Shown one piece after another: positions 34,780-43,294 of a stretch of 45,271 nt of DNA. Position numbers and translations under genes: made by a program. The DNA is from CAZRIE01 sp964600075 (GTDB taxonomy: Bacteria; Bacteroidota; Bacteroidia; Flavobacteriales; Flavobacteriaceae): assembly GCA_964600075.1 (NCBI GenBank), contig CAZRIE010000024.1:1-45271 (forward strand), given 5' to 3'. The notes beneath the pieces are model-generated. The model did no database searches and had not been told where the DNA came from. It was given only the letters and a program-made list of their open reading frames with translations. Numbering within the stretch: position 1 is the stretch's first letter; each line of letters begins with the position of its first letter.

Positions 34780-37122
34780 CTAGAAATTCAAGTCATCAAG
34801 ATCTTCTTCGATATCGGAATCTTTTTGTTCATCTTCGATGATTTTGTCACAATCTATATTTATCGACATGTCTTCGGGTGCGCTAAACTCCCCATCCGAT
34901 ATGCCCAATTCTTTATTTTCATAGTTCTTCTTCATGTAAAGGCCCCATATAGGCAAGGCCATAGCCGCCCCTTGACCATAAGTTATGGTCTTAAAGTGCG
35001 TGGCCTGATTTTCACCGCCGACCCAAACGCCGGTAACGAGATTTGGTACCATACCCATAAACCAACCGTTACTTTGGTTTTGCGTAGTACCGGTTTTTCC
35101 AGCAATCGGGTTAGTGAATCCGTAGGGGTATCCAGTAATGATCTCTTTATATTCCGTTTTGTTCTTCTGAGATGAATGTCGCAGGCGTGCACCCGAACCT
35201 CCTTCGGTAACGCCCTCCATCAAGTTGACCATGGCATAGGCCACATCTTTACTCAGTACATCTTTTGTCTCGGGCACATACTCAAAGAGTACAGTACCGT
35301 TCTTATCTTCGATACGGGTAACCATAACAGGTTTTACATATACCCCTTGATTTGCGAACGCACCATAGGCACCTACCATTTCATATACGTTTACTTCTGG
35401 AACACCTAAAGCAATTGCGGGTACTTCTAGAATTTCTCTGGTCAGACCCAAATTTTTAACAATGGAAACTACCGATCTCGGCCCTACTCTATCTATTAAT
35501 TGTGCCGTAACGGAATTTACAGAATTGGCAAGGGCATCTTTTAGCGTATAGTCCTTACCGGTATATGTACCTACTGCATTTTTAGGGCACCAAGGTTCTG
35601 GGTTACCATGTTTCCCCGCTTCGATACAGTACAGCAAATCTGGTAATTTATCACAAGGTGATAATTGTAACTGGTCAATCGCAGCGGCGTATACGAAGGG
35701 CTTAAAAGTAGACCCCGCTTGGCGAGCTCCTTGAATGACGTTATCATATTGAAAATGCCTGTAGTCGATACCGCCGACCCAAGCCTTTACGTGGCCTGTC
35801 TGTGGTTCCATCGACATCATCGCTGCCCTCAAAATAGTTTTATAGTATCGAATGGAATCTAATGGCGTCATAATGGTATCGCGTTCACGACCATCACTGT
35901 TCCAATCGAAGACGGTCATTTTGGTTTTTTTGGTAAAAGATGCGCGGATATCTTTTTCAGATTTTCCCTCGTCTTTCATCTTTCGCCATCGCACAGAAGT
36001 TTTCATGGCTCGCTCCATAATATTGTCCACCTCTTCTTTCTCGAGATCCAAGAACGGTGCGGTCGGGTTGCGGTCGGGTGTATTCTGATTAAAGAATTCG
36101 TCTTGTAGTTTAGCCATATGCTTTCGAACCGCATTCTCTGCATTGGCCTGCATACGGGAGTCGATGGTTGTATAAATCTTTAGACCGTCTAACCAAAGAC
36201 TCCATTTGTCACGTGCCCCTTCTAAAGCGGGCTTGGGGTTCTTTGCGATCCAACCGTTCATAAAACGCTGCAAGTACATTCTAAAATACGTGGCCAGCCC
36301 TTCTCTGTGTGATTCGGGATTAAAATTGATATCCATCTTCAAGGCTTGTAGCGAATCTTTTTCCTTTTCGGTGATGTAGTCGTACTTAGCCATTTGACTT
36401 AATACCGTATTTCTGCGATCCTCAACTAATTTTTCCCTACGGATGGGGTTGTAATAGGATGAGTTTTTGAGCATGCCAACGAGCACCGCCGATTCTTCGA
36501 CCTTTAATTCTTGAGGTTCCTTGCCAAAATATATTTTTGCCGCTGACCGGATACCATCTGCGTTGTTCAGAAAGTCATATTGATTGAAATACATTGCAAT
36601 AATCTCCTCTTTGGTGTATTGCGTTTCCAAACGCGTAGCAAGCACCCATTCCATTGCCTTTTGTTTGAGGGTCTCGAATTTATTCTTTGACCGTACCCCA
36701 ACAAAAAGCTGTCGTGCCAATTGTTGTGTAATCGTACTTGCGCCTCCATTTTTCCCTAAATAGGCCACTGCCCTCACGACACCAAAGGCGTCAATTCCCG
36801 AATGGTCATAAAAGCGAGCATCTTCGGTAGCCACCAGCGCATTTACCAAATTTTTCGGAAGACTATCATAGGGCACCGGAGTTCGGTTATCATCCAAATA
36901 GAATTTACCTAAGGTTTTTCCATCGGCGGAAATAATCTCAGTAGCCAAATTGGTCTGCGGATTCTCTAAGTACTCATATTCGGGCATATCGCCCAGAAAG
37001 CCCCAAGCGGCAAATAAAAAAAGAAGCGCTACGGATAGGGCGCCCACCGAGAACAAAATCCAGAACCACTTGATGAATTTGAAAAACCCCTTTGGTTTTT
37101 TCTTTTTAGCGACCTTTGCCAT
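34780..37122 (-). CDS. Class A penicillin-binding protein (PBP1A-like)
   Basis: This 780-aa bifunctional enzyme polymerises and crosslinks peptidoglycan. A short basic cytoplasmic tail is followed by one membrane anchor (about 20-42). The GT51 domain (about 60-235) has catalytic Glu100 (ATEDARFYDHSGID) and GGASTITQQLARQLF. The transpeptidase domain (about 430-735) has S471-TFK474, S534-V-N536 and K676-TG. The C-terminal ~45 residues are acidic and Glu/Asp-rich. A fully intact enzyme; it lies downstream of gldH on the same strand (34-bp gap). Confidence 0.95.
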   Translation of the reverse strand: MAKVAKKKKPKGFFKFIKWFWILFSVGALSVALLFLFAAWGFLGDMPEYEYLENPQTNLATEIISADGKTLGKFYLDDNRTPVPYDSLPKNLVNALVATEDARFYDHSGIDAFGVVRAVAYLGKNGGASTITQQLARQLFVGVRSKNKFETLKQKAMEWVLATRLETQYTKEEIIAMYFNQYDFLNNADGIRSAAKIYFGKEPQELKVEESAVLVGMLKNSSYYNPIRREKLVEDRRNTVLSQMAKYDYITEKEKDSLQALKMDINFNPESHREGLATYFRMYLQRFMNGWIAKNPKPALEGARDKWSLWLDGLKIYTTIDSRMQANAENAVRKHMAKLQDEFFNQNTPDRNPTAPFLDLEKEEVDNIMERAMKTSVRWRKMKDEGKSEKDIRASFTKKTKMTVFDWNSDGRERDTIMTPLDSIRYYKTILRAAMMSMEPQTGHVKAWVGGIDYRHFQYDNVIQGARQAGSTFKPFVYAAAIDQLQLSPCDKLPDLLYCIEAGKHGNPEPWCPKNAVGTYTGKDYTLKDALANSVNSVTAQLIDRVGPRSVVSIVKNLGLTREILEVPAIALGVPEVNVYEMVGAYGAFANQGVYVKPVMVTRIEDKNGTVLFEYVPETKDVLSKDVAYAMVNLMEGVTEGGSGARLRHSSQKNKTEYKEIITGYPYGFTNPIAGKTGTTQNQSNGWFMGMVPNLVTGVWVGGENQATHFKTITYGQGAAMALPIWGLYMKKNYENKELGISDGEFSAPEDMSINIDCDKIIEDEQKDSDIEEDLDDLNF

Positions 37123-37156
37123 ACCGGAATGATTACTAATTATTTATTGATTATTA

Positions 37157-37645
37157 TTACTGCTGATTACTCTTTTCTATTTCAAACCCTACGTCGGTAA
37201 TACCTTCTAGATTGACTACGCCGTTTACACTACCATTTTTGCGCATGGCATGTGACAACCGTAAACTATATACGCCCGAAGCTGGAAAAACGATCTTTTC
37301 TTTGTACCATAATTTATTTTCCTTGATACTACCATAACCTTTACCAAGCCATGTACCGTTGGGCATGGCCATTTGATATTCCAGGGTGTCCTTTACGGTT
37401 TCCCCGGTGGGAAATTCCAATTCGGCAATCAAAAAAAGATTGTTGTACGGAAAGGTAGCGTCGTTGCGCACCGAAATAAACATATCATGCTTTTGCACGG
37501 TATCTATTTCTGAAAAGGTAAACTCAAAAGTGTTATCCTTGTTCCAAGCACCACTATCGGTAGCGCGGTATTCCGACTTTACTAGATTGTCGTTGCACGA
37601 AAAGAAAAGCACTATCGCACATAAGACATACCCATTTCTAACCAT
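37157..37645 (-). CDS. gldH: Gliding motility lipoprotein GldH
   Basis: This 162-aa lipoprotein starts MVRNGYVLCAIVLFFSC (Cys17). The longer open frame upstream of this ATG overlaps the ricT tail and is not used. FTFSEIDTVQKHDMFISVRNDATFPYNNLFLIAEL and LAKGYG-like WLGKGYGSIKENKLWYKEKIVFP, SGVYSLRLSHAMRKN and LEGITDVGFEIEK are typical of GldH, needed for gliding in Flavobacterium johnsoniae. Its start overlaps the stop of the ricT-like gene by 8 bases, a common flavobacterial order. Confidence 0.92.
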   Translation of the reverse strand: MVRNGYVLCAIVLFFSCNDNLVKSEYRATDSGAWNKDNTFEFTFSEIDTVQKHDMFISVRNDATFPYNNLFLIAELEFPTGETVKDTLEYQMAMPNGTWLGKGYGSIKENKLWYKEKIVFPASGVYSLRLSHAMRKNGSVNGVVNLEGITDVGFEIEKSNQQ

Positions 37646-38849
37646 CTTTTTGCCGCCTTTTTCGGTTGTTCCTTCTTTTATTGTTGTTCTGGGTATTCGC
37701 CTTATTGTTACCGCTTTTATTTTTGGCCTTGTTACGGTTGCGGTTTCTTGATCTCTTGGGCCGGTCAAAGCGGGTCAGGCTATCTTGGCCGACGACGTTC
37801 TCGAACACCTTTTCCTCTTTAACGAAATTTTCTACCGTATATTCCTCTAGACTGGTAACTTTTTCTTTCTTTTTGTTTTTATCAAGAATTTCATGAACCT
37901 GTTCTTTGGTGAGCGTATGCCAATTCGATGGGTCCTCTTTGTACGAAAACCAGAGCATTCCCTTAAAAATATCCGTTTTTTGGCAAAATGCGAGTCCCTT
38001 CTCGGTAGAGAGCTTGGTATCTTGTGAGGGGAAATCTTTTAGGGCATCCAAATACATATCCAACTCATAGTTGAGACAACATTTAAGCTTTCCGCACTGC
38101 CCCGCCAATTTCTGGGGATTTAGGGAAAGTTGCTGGTATCGAGCCGCCGATGTAGAGACCGACCTGAAATCGGTCAACCAAGTTGAACAGCACAATTCGC
38201 GACCACAAGAACCGATACCACCCAAGCGCTGTGCTTCTTGTCGATACCCTATCTGTCGCATCTCGATTCGAATACCGAAAGCCTTGGCCATGTCTTTTAT
38301 CAACTGTCGGAAATCAACTCGTTCTTCCGCTGTATAGTAAAATGTAGCCTTAGAACCGTCACCCTGAAACTCGACATCCGAGATTTTCATCTGAAGCTTA
38401 AGGATAATCGCTATCTCACGGGCCCGCTTTTTTATCTCGTCTTCGCGGTCACGACATTTTTGCCATTTATCAATATCGTTTTGGGAAGCTTTTCGATATA
38501 CTTTAGGAAGCTCTTCGTCTTTAAAATCGACTTTTTTGCGCTTCATCTGCACCTTTACGAGTTCGCCGACCAAGGTCACCATACCTATGTCATGACCTGA
38601 AGTTGCTTGGGTAGCCAAAATATCGCCAATGGAAACGGAAAGGTTTTCGCTATTTCTGAAGAATTCTTTTCTACTGTTCTTAAAACGGACTTCTACACAA
38701 TCGAACGGTTTGGACCCGTTGGGAAGCGACATATTAGAAAGCCAATCAAAGACCGTTAATTTATTACAACCATCGGTACCACAAGTTCCGTTGTTCTTGC
38801 ATCCACGAGGTTGTCCGTCCTTACCGGTCGAACAACTACTACAGCCCAT
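37638..38849 (-). CDS. ricT: PSP1-domain protein (RicT/YaaT-like)
   Basis: This 403-aa protein has N-terminal cysteines at 3, 6, 17, 23 and 28. The PSP1 region (about 45-300) includes FYYTAEERVDFRQLIKDMAK, GGIGSCGRELCCSTWL and GQCGKLKCCLNYELDMY, with paired cysteines that in B. subtilis RicT help hold iron-sulfur clusters in the RicAFT complex. The final ~35 residues are a basic Arg/Lys/Asn tail, perhaps binding RNA. In B. subtilis RicT acts in mRNA maturation; partners RicA and RicF are not seen here. gldH follows with overlap. Confidence 0.88.
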   Translation of the reverse strand: MGCSSCSTGKDGQPRGCKNNGTCGTDGCNKLTVFDWLSNMSLPNGSKPFDCVEVRFKNSRKEFFRNSENLSVSIGDILATQATSGHDIGMVTLVGELVKVQMKRKKVDFKDEELPKVYRKASQNDIDKWQKCRDREDEIKKRAREIAIILKLQMKISDVEFQGDGSKATFYYTAEERVDFRQLIKDMAKAFGIRIEMRQIGYRQEAQRLGGIGSCGRELCCSTWLTDFRSVSTSAARYQQLSLNPQKLAGQCGKLKCCLNYELDMYLDALKDFPSQDTKLSTEKGLAFCQKTDIFKGMLWFSYKEDPSNWHTLTKEQVHEILDKNKKKEKVTSLEEYTVENFVKEEKVFENVVGQDSLTRFDRPKRSRNRNRNKAKNKSGNNKANTQNNNKRRNNRKRRQKDG

Positions 38850-38912
38850 ATTTTATATGTTGGTTTGGCCTAGACGGGGGGTTTTAGCCAAATAAAAGGT
38901 TCGTACTAATTT

Positions 38913-38920
38913 CAAATGTA
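38913..38920 (-). promoter_or_regulatory. -7 promoter box (TACATTTG) of ricT-gldH
   Basis: On the minus strand TACATTTG matches TAnnTTTG, 63 bases upstream of the ricT start. The same 255-base gap (38850-39104) holds short degenerate repeats: GGCAGTGGGCAGT at 38970-38982 and CTGCCAA/CTGCAA units at 39077-39099. Confidence 0.35.
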
Positions 38921-39104
38921 AAGGTAGTGAATTTTTAATGTGATGTAAAGAAAGTTGACAGTTCTCAATGGCAGTGGGCAGTATTTTGCTCGGTACTAGA
39001 CGCCCGATACTTGGTACTTTATCGTTTAGGATTTTGTTTTCTGGGTGTCGGCTATTCAAAATGATTTGAAATTTTACTGCCAACTGCAACTGCCAACTGA
39101 ATGC

Positions 39105-40136
39105 TCATTTTTTGAATTTCAACACCTTTGACCTTCCTTTTTTGAAAATCTTATTACTGGCCCCTTTCCCTTTTCGCAGTTTTTTTTGTTGTTCGTAAGG
39201 TAGCCTATGCACTTCTTTGCATGAATCGGAGCAGCACTCATCCATTTTTTGGGAGCAGGCTTCGCACTGAATAAACAAAAGGTGGCAAGCTTCGTTGGCA
39301 CAATTGACATGGACATCGCAGGGTTTTCCACATTGGTGGCAATGGGCAATGACATCGTCGGTAATACGTTCACCGCGACGGTGATCAAAGACAAAGTTCT
39401 TTCCGAGGAATTTATTCTCCAGTTTCCTTTTTTCAACCTGTCGTGCATAATCGATAATGCCGCCTTCCAATTGGTAGACTTGCTTAAAACCCTTATGCTT
39501 ATAATAAGCACTGGCCTTTTCACAGCGGATACCTCCTGTGCAATACATGACCAGTTTCTTATCTTCTTTGTTGTCGGCCAAATCTTTTTCAATGATATCG
39601 AGGGAATCACGAAATGTGTCGACATCGGGAGTGATAGCATTTTTAAAATGGCCTATTTCACTTTCGTAATGGTTGCGCATATCGACCAAAACCGTATCAG
39701 GGTCTTCTACCAGTTCGTTAAATTGTTCGGCACCAACATGAATACCTTTATTGGTAACATCAAAAGTGGCATCGTTGAGTCCGTCGGCCACAATTTTGTT
39801 TCGAACTTTCACCTTCAATTTCAGGAAGGAAAGGTTGTCTTGTTCAATGGCAATATTCAAGCGTGCGTTTTCGAGAAAAGTAATACTGTCCAAATGGATT
39901 TTGATCGCCGCAAAGTTTTCAGCAGGAATGGATAACTGCGCGTTTATACCTTCTTGGGCTACATAGATACGGCCAAGAACGTCAAGTTCGTTCCAATGGA
40001 TGAACAAATGGTTCCTGAAAATTTCGGGGTTGCCGATATGTGCATATTTGTAGAAAGAGATGGTCAGGCGTTCTTGCCCGGCTTCTTCGATTAGCGTCGC
40101 TCTTTCTTTCGCGCTTAAGGTATTGTACAGTTGCAT
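39105..40136 (-). CDS. trhO: tRNA uridine(34) hydroxylase TrhO (rhodanese family)
   Basis: This 343-aa enzyme hydroxylates U34 of certain tRNAs. The N-terminal acylphosphatase-like part (about 25-115) has IGNPEIFRNHLFIHWNELDVLGRIYVAQEGINAQ. The rhodanese part (about 145-235) has DMRNHYESEIGHF and active-site C199-TGGIRC205. The C-terminal region (about 265-320) is a Cys-rich, probably zinc-binding segment (CHQCGKPCDVH...CSDSCKEVH), then a basic tail. The length and domain set match TrhO (YceA). Confidence 0.95.
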   Translation of the reverse strand: MQLYNTLSAKERATLIEEAGQERLTISFYKYAHIGNPEIFRNHLFIHWNELDVLGRIYVAQEGINAQLSIPAENFAAIKIHLDSITFLENARLNIAIEQDNLSFLKLKVKVRNKIVADGLNDATFDVTNKGIHVGAEQFNELVEDPDTVLVDMRNHYESEIGHFKNAITPDVDTFRDSLDIIEKDLADNKEDKKLVMYCTGGIRCEKASAYYKHKGFKQVYQLEGGIIDYARQVEKRKLENKFLGKNFVFDHRRGERITDDVIAHCHQCGKPCDVHVNCANEACHLLFIQCEACSQKMDECCSDSCKEVHRLPYEQQKKLRKGKGASNKIFKKGRSKVLKFKK

Positions 40137-40181
40137 GCTATACGAATTGTTTAAGTTTAAAGAGAATTATTTTTAAGGATG

Positions 40182-40189
40182 CAAATATA
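40182..40189 (-). promoter_or_regulatory. -7 promoter box (TATATTTG) of trhO
   Basis: On the minus strand TATATTTG matches TAnnTTTG, 45 bases upstream of the trhO start. The flanking C (TATATTTGC) is also common at flavobacterial promoters. No -33 TTG is evident. Confidence 0.45.
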
Positions 40190-40229
40190 GGAAAAGTTGA
40201 ATTCACCCTTCTAATCAGGTGCAACAGAG

Positions 40230-40620
40230 CCCGCTGAAAAAGGGGGGGGGTAGTTCGGGGGAATCGTTGGGCAAGTTCAATCATTGATTTCAGAGCGCAC
40301 TGCAGCATAGTGTCCCCTCTCCTAAATCCACTCCCCAAAGGGGAAAGGCTTTTAACTTCCCTCCTCCGGAGGCCTCGAACCATCGGGGGAGAAAGGACTT
40401 ACAAGCAAAATAGTTTTTCTGAAGAAATTGTGCTTAATAGAGACCTACATAGTGTTCCAATAAAAAAGAGCCCCGACAAACATCAAGGCTCTTTATTGGC
40501 CATTCCATTTTTTCTTCTTCATAGCATTCTTTCAGAAATGCAAAAGGGAATTGGCCACCACTGCTCCCTGACACTAAACAGGAATGTACTTTTGAGTTAG
40601 TCCCCGATTTCATCGGGACA
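40230..40620. repeat. Intergenic patchwork of GC-rich palindromes and hairpins
   Basis: The 740-base gap 40137-40876 contains a run of nine G's (40240-40248), CCCCAAAGGGG, CCTCCGGAGG, a hairpin with arms AAAGAGCC (40465-40472) and GGCTCTTT (40487-40494) followed by TTATT-type sequence, and the imperfect palindrome GTCCCCGAT-TTC-ATCGGGAC (40600-40619). The GC content is unlike the AT-rich stretches on each side. It resembles debris of dispersed intergenic repeats. No credible gene is present. Confidence 0.5.
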
Positions 40621-40833
40621 ATATTTTTAACAAGATGCACAAAGCCACAAAGGGTTGCGTCAAAAAAAATTAATTTGTAAATGGTTATTAACTTAATCGA
40701 AAAAAGAAGGCCAACATTACAACGTGATCCAAAAAAACTTTACATAAAACAATCCTTACAAATTTGAATGCGTTTAATTCGCTATTGTTTGTTTATAAAT
40801 GTGGGATACATATCTGGTATTATGCGAAAAGAA

Positions 40834-40848
40834 ATGCTAATTTAGCAT
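40834..40848. promoter_or_regulatory. recA: 15-bp palindrome upstream of recA, candidate operator
   Basis: ATGCTAA and TTAGCAT flank a single central T. The site is 28 bases before the recA start, where a repressor could block transcription. It may be a damage-response operator, but it does not match the Gram-negative or Gram-positive LexA boxes. Confidence 0.4.
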
Positions 40849-40876
40849 CCCTATAAAAAATTTAGAACAAGAACGT

Positions 40877-41884
40877 ATGAGCTCGGAAAAAGACGCGAAA
40901 CTGAAGGCACTTAAGTTAACCTTGGATAAACTGGACAAGACCTATGGCAAAGGTGCCGTAATGAAAATGGGCGACAAGGTCATTGAAGATGTTGAGGTCA
41001 TTCCCTCAGGTTCATTAGGGCTCGACATTGCACTCGGCGTTGGAGGCTACCCACGCGGTAGAGTCGTCGAAATTTATGGCCCGGAATCTTCTGGTAAAAC
41101 CACTTTGACTTTACATGCCATAGCCGAAGCTCAAAAGCAAGGCGGTATTGCTGCTTTTATAGATGCGGAACATGCCTTTGACCGTTTTTATGCTGAAAAA
41201 TTGGGGATAGATATCGACAATCTCATTATTTCGCAACCTGATAATGGAGAACAAGGATTAGAGATTGCAGATAATTTGATTCGTTCCGGGGCCATTGATA
41301 TTGTCGTTATCGATTCCGTGGCCGCATTGACGCCAAAAAGTGAAATCGAAGGCGAAATGGGAGATTCTAAAATGGGGCTCCATGCAAGATTGATGTCACA
41401 GGCACTACGTAAACTTACCGGATCTATAAGCAAAACAAACTGTACGGTAATCTTCATCAACCAGTTACGGGAAAAAATCGGAGTCATGTTCGGTAATCCT
41501 GAAACTACGACCGGTGGTAATGCATTAAAGTTCTACGCTTCCGTGCGCTTGGATATTCGTCGATCTACACAGATTAAAGATACTGACGGTGGCGTTCTAG
41601 GAAACAAGACCCGAGTGAAAGTGGTAAAGAACAAAGTAGCGCCCCCATTCCGTACTACCGAATTCGATATCATGTACGGAGAGGGAATTTCTAAAGTCGG
41701 TGAGATCATCGACTTAGGGGTACAATACGAAATCGTCAAAAAAAGCGGCTCGTGGTTCAGCTATGGCGATACCAAGCTAGGTCAAGGGCGTGATGCCGTA
41801 AAATCAATATTATTAGACAACCCTGAACTTTTTGAAGAACTGGAAGGCAAAATTAGAGCTGCCATAAAGGCGCTTAAAGATTGA
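40877..41884 (+). CDS. recA: Recombinase RecA
   Basis: This 335-aa recombinase has Walker A GPESSGKTT (about 69-77), Walker B-type IDIVVIDSVAALTPKSEIEGEMGD, loop L2 INQLREKIGVMFGNPETTTGGNALKFYAS, and LDIRR. The C-terminal domain is short and ends IRAAIKALKD. Family length and all motifs are normal. It stands alone, with a 740-base repeat-rich gap upstream and a 263-base gap downstream (41885-42147) that shows only the GC-rich GGCAGTTCC/GGAACTGCC-type inverted repeat near 41928-41950. Confidence 0.98.
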   Translation: MSSEKDAKLKALKLTLDKLDKTYGKGAVMKMGDKVIEDVEVIPSGSLGLDIALGVGGYPRGRVVEIYGPESSGKTTLTLHAIAEAQKQGGIAAFIDAEHAFDRFYAEKLGIDIDNLIISQPDNGEQGLEIADNLIRSGAIDIVVIDSVAALTPKSEIEGEMGDSKMGLHARLMSQALRKLTGSISKTNCTVIFINQLREKIGVMFGNPETTTGGNALKFYASVRLDIRRSTQIKDTDGGVLGNKTRVKVVKNKVAPPFRTTEFDIMYGEGISKVGEIIDLGVQYEIVKKSGSWFSYGDTKLGQGRDAVKSILLDNPELFEELEGKIRAAIKALKD

Positions 41885-41927
41885 AAAAGATAAACAGTTA
41901 GTAATAAACAGTATTTTAACTTACCCG

Positions 41928-41950
41928 GAACTGCCGAGAAGGGCAGTTCC
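41928..41950. terminator. Hairpin downstream of recA
   Basis: Arms GGAACTGCC and GGCAGTTCC flank a GAGAA loop, 43 bases past the recA stop. There is no strong T-run after it (it continues GACCTC), so termination may be weak or the hairpin may only stabilise the mRNA. Confidence 0.5.
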
Positions 41951-42147
41951 GACCTCATCAAAGGAAAAGGAAATCGGAAGTTCCAAGTCAAGAACCTTTG
42001 AGGAATTATTTTTATTAACATATAGTGTTCGACTTTCGACCCAAAGTAATAGGACATTTATTATAGAAAAAATCTTTTCAGTCAACTTCACTGCAATAAA
42101 CGCAACCTTTGCGATAATTTTTCATCTAATAGAAAAATTGAAGCATC

Positions 42148-42579
42148 ATGAAGCGATTGTATTTTCTGTTATTTTCTACGGTATTCGTTTTAGGGGCGTG
42201 TAGTTTTGATGACGACGGAGTAAATTTTCATTATACCCCATTAGAGATTGTTAATGCCGATGTACCCGAATCATTTGATTTCGGTGGAACTTATACGATT
42301 AGTGTAGACATTTTAAGGCCCGACGATTGTACCTTGACCGATTCGTTCGATGTACGCCGCTTTACGACCGACTCTACAAACGTAAGAACGGTCACGGCGA
42401 TAGGTATTCTTCTAGACAATGACGATTGTTTGCCTCTTGACCAAGAAATTCAAGATTCGTTCGAATTTGAAGTTATATATACCAATCCGTATATTTTTAG
42501 GTTTTACTCGGGCAAAGACGAAAATGGAGATTCCGAATTTATAGAAGTTGAGGTGCCCGTAAACAATCCTCAACCTTAA
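42148..42579 (+). CDS. Small lipoprotein of unknown function
   Basis: This 143-aa protein has a lipoprotein signal MKRLYFLLFSTVFVLGAC (Cys18). The mature part is acidic and beta-rich: HYTPLEIVNADVPESFDFGG, YTISVDILRPDDCTLTDSFDV, ending EFIEVEVPVNNPQP. Two cysteines (in DDC motifs) could form a disulfide. I do not recognise a family. It precedes the sigma-factor gene by 94 bases and might be in its regulatory unit. Confidence 0.82.
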   Translation: MKRLYFLLFSTVFVLGACSFDDDGVNFHYTPLEIVNADVPESFDFGGTYTISVDILRPDDCTLTDSFDVRRFTTDSTNVRTVTAIGILLDNDDCLPLDQEIQDSFEFEVIYTNPYIFRFYSGKDENGDSEFIEVEVPVNNPQP

Positions 42580-42673
42580 CCATATCGAAAGAAGCTGTTT
42601 TTTGTTACCTTATAAGGCAGTGCAGCTAATCGACATATTTCAAGACAGGCCCTTTATAATCTAACCAACAATT

Positions 42674-43243
42674 TTGAGTCTCGAAGAACTCATAAATAAC
42701 TGTAAGAACAGCCAAAGACAGGCGCAGGAACAATTGTATCGGGACTATTCCCCGACCTTGTTCGGTATCTGCCTCAAATATTCGCGCAATAAATCGGAAG
42801 CAGAAGACAACCTTCACGACAGCTTTATGGTCATTTTCGATAAAATCGGGCAGTTTCGGTCGAAAGGATCTTTTGAAGGTTGGCTTAAGCGAATTACCGT
42901 CAACACCGTGTTACAGAAATACCGAAAAGAAGAATATTTGAGCTTGGTCACCGAAAATACCGAAACGGAGGCCGAGGTAACGACCGGTTATGCCAACATA
43001 AACTTAGACACCCTTTTGGGCTATATTCAAGAGCTGCCCAACAAATACCGGCTGACCTTTAATATGTATGTGCTAGACGGCTATACCCATAAAGAGATTA
43101 GCGAACTTTTGGGTACATCGCCCGGAACGTCGAAATCGAACCTGGCCCGTGCACGTCATATTTTAAGGGAACGGATAGAAACAAAAAAGGACAAAGCCAT
43201 CATCGGCCTACTCATCTTTTTCCTATTGGAAATAGGCGTATAG
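42674..43243 (+). CDS. ECF-type RNA polymerase sigma factor with hydrophobic C-terminal tail
   Basis: This 189-aa sigma factor has region 2 (about 20-85: LYRDYSPTLFGICLKYSRNKSEAEDNLHDSFMVIFDKIGQFR, GSFEGWLKRITVN) and region 4 (about 115-168: LPNKYRLTFNMYVLDGYTHKEISELLGTSPGTSKSNLARAR). The start codon is TTG at 42674, giving MSLEELI; no ATG lies in frame nearby. After the last basic helix (ETKKDK) come 15 mostly hydrophobic residues (AIIGLLIFFLLEIGV). This may touch the membrane or its partner. The next gene, 51 bases on, encodes its likely partner with an anti-sigma-like N-terminus. Confidence 0.9.
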   Translation: MSLEELINNCKNSQRQAQEQLYRDYSPTLFGICLKYSRNKSEAEDNLHDSFMVIFDKIGQFRSKGSFEGWLKRITVNTVLQKYRKEEYLSLVTENTETEAEVTTGYANINLDTLLGYIQELPNKYRLTFNMYVLDGYTHKEISELLGTSPGTSKSNLARARHILRERIETKKDKAIIGLLIFFLLEIGV

Positions 43244-43294
43244 ACGTTGAAAACATTACATCAAAAAACAAAGACATACCAAAGACATTGAAAA

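Noticed and set aside
39249..39935. 228-aa plus-strand frame opposite trhO.
   Set aside because: Antisense shadow of a confidently identified gene; no domain and hydrophobic composition due to the opposite codons.
40434..40640. 68-aa minus-strand frame in the gap upstream of recA.
   Set aside because: It runs through a hairpin and the CCCGAT palindrome and has no ribosome site or recognisable domain; treated as repeat debris.
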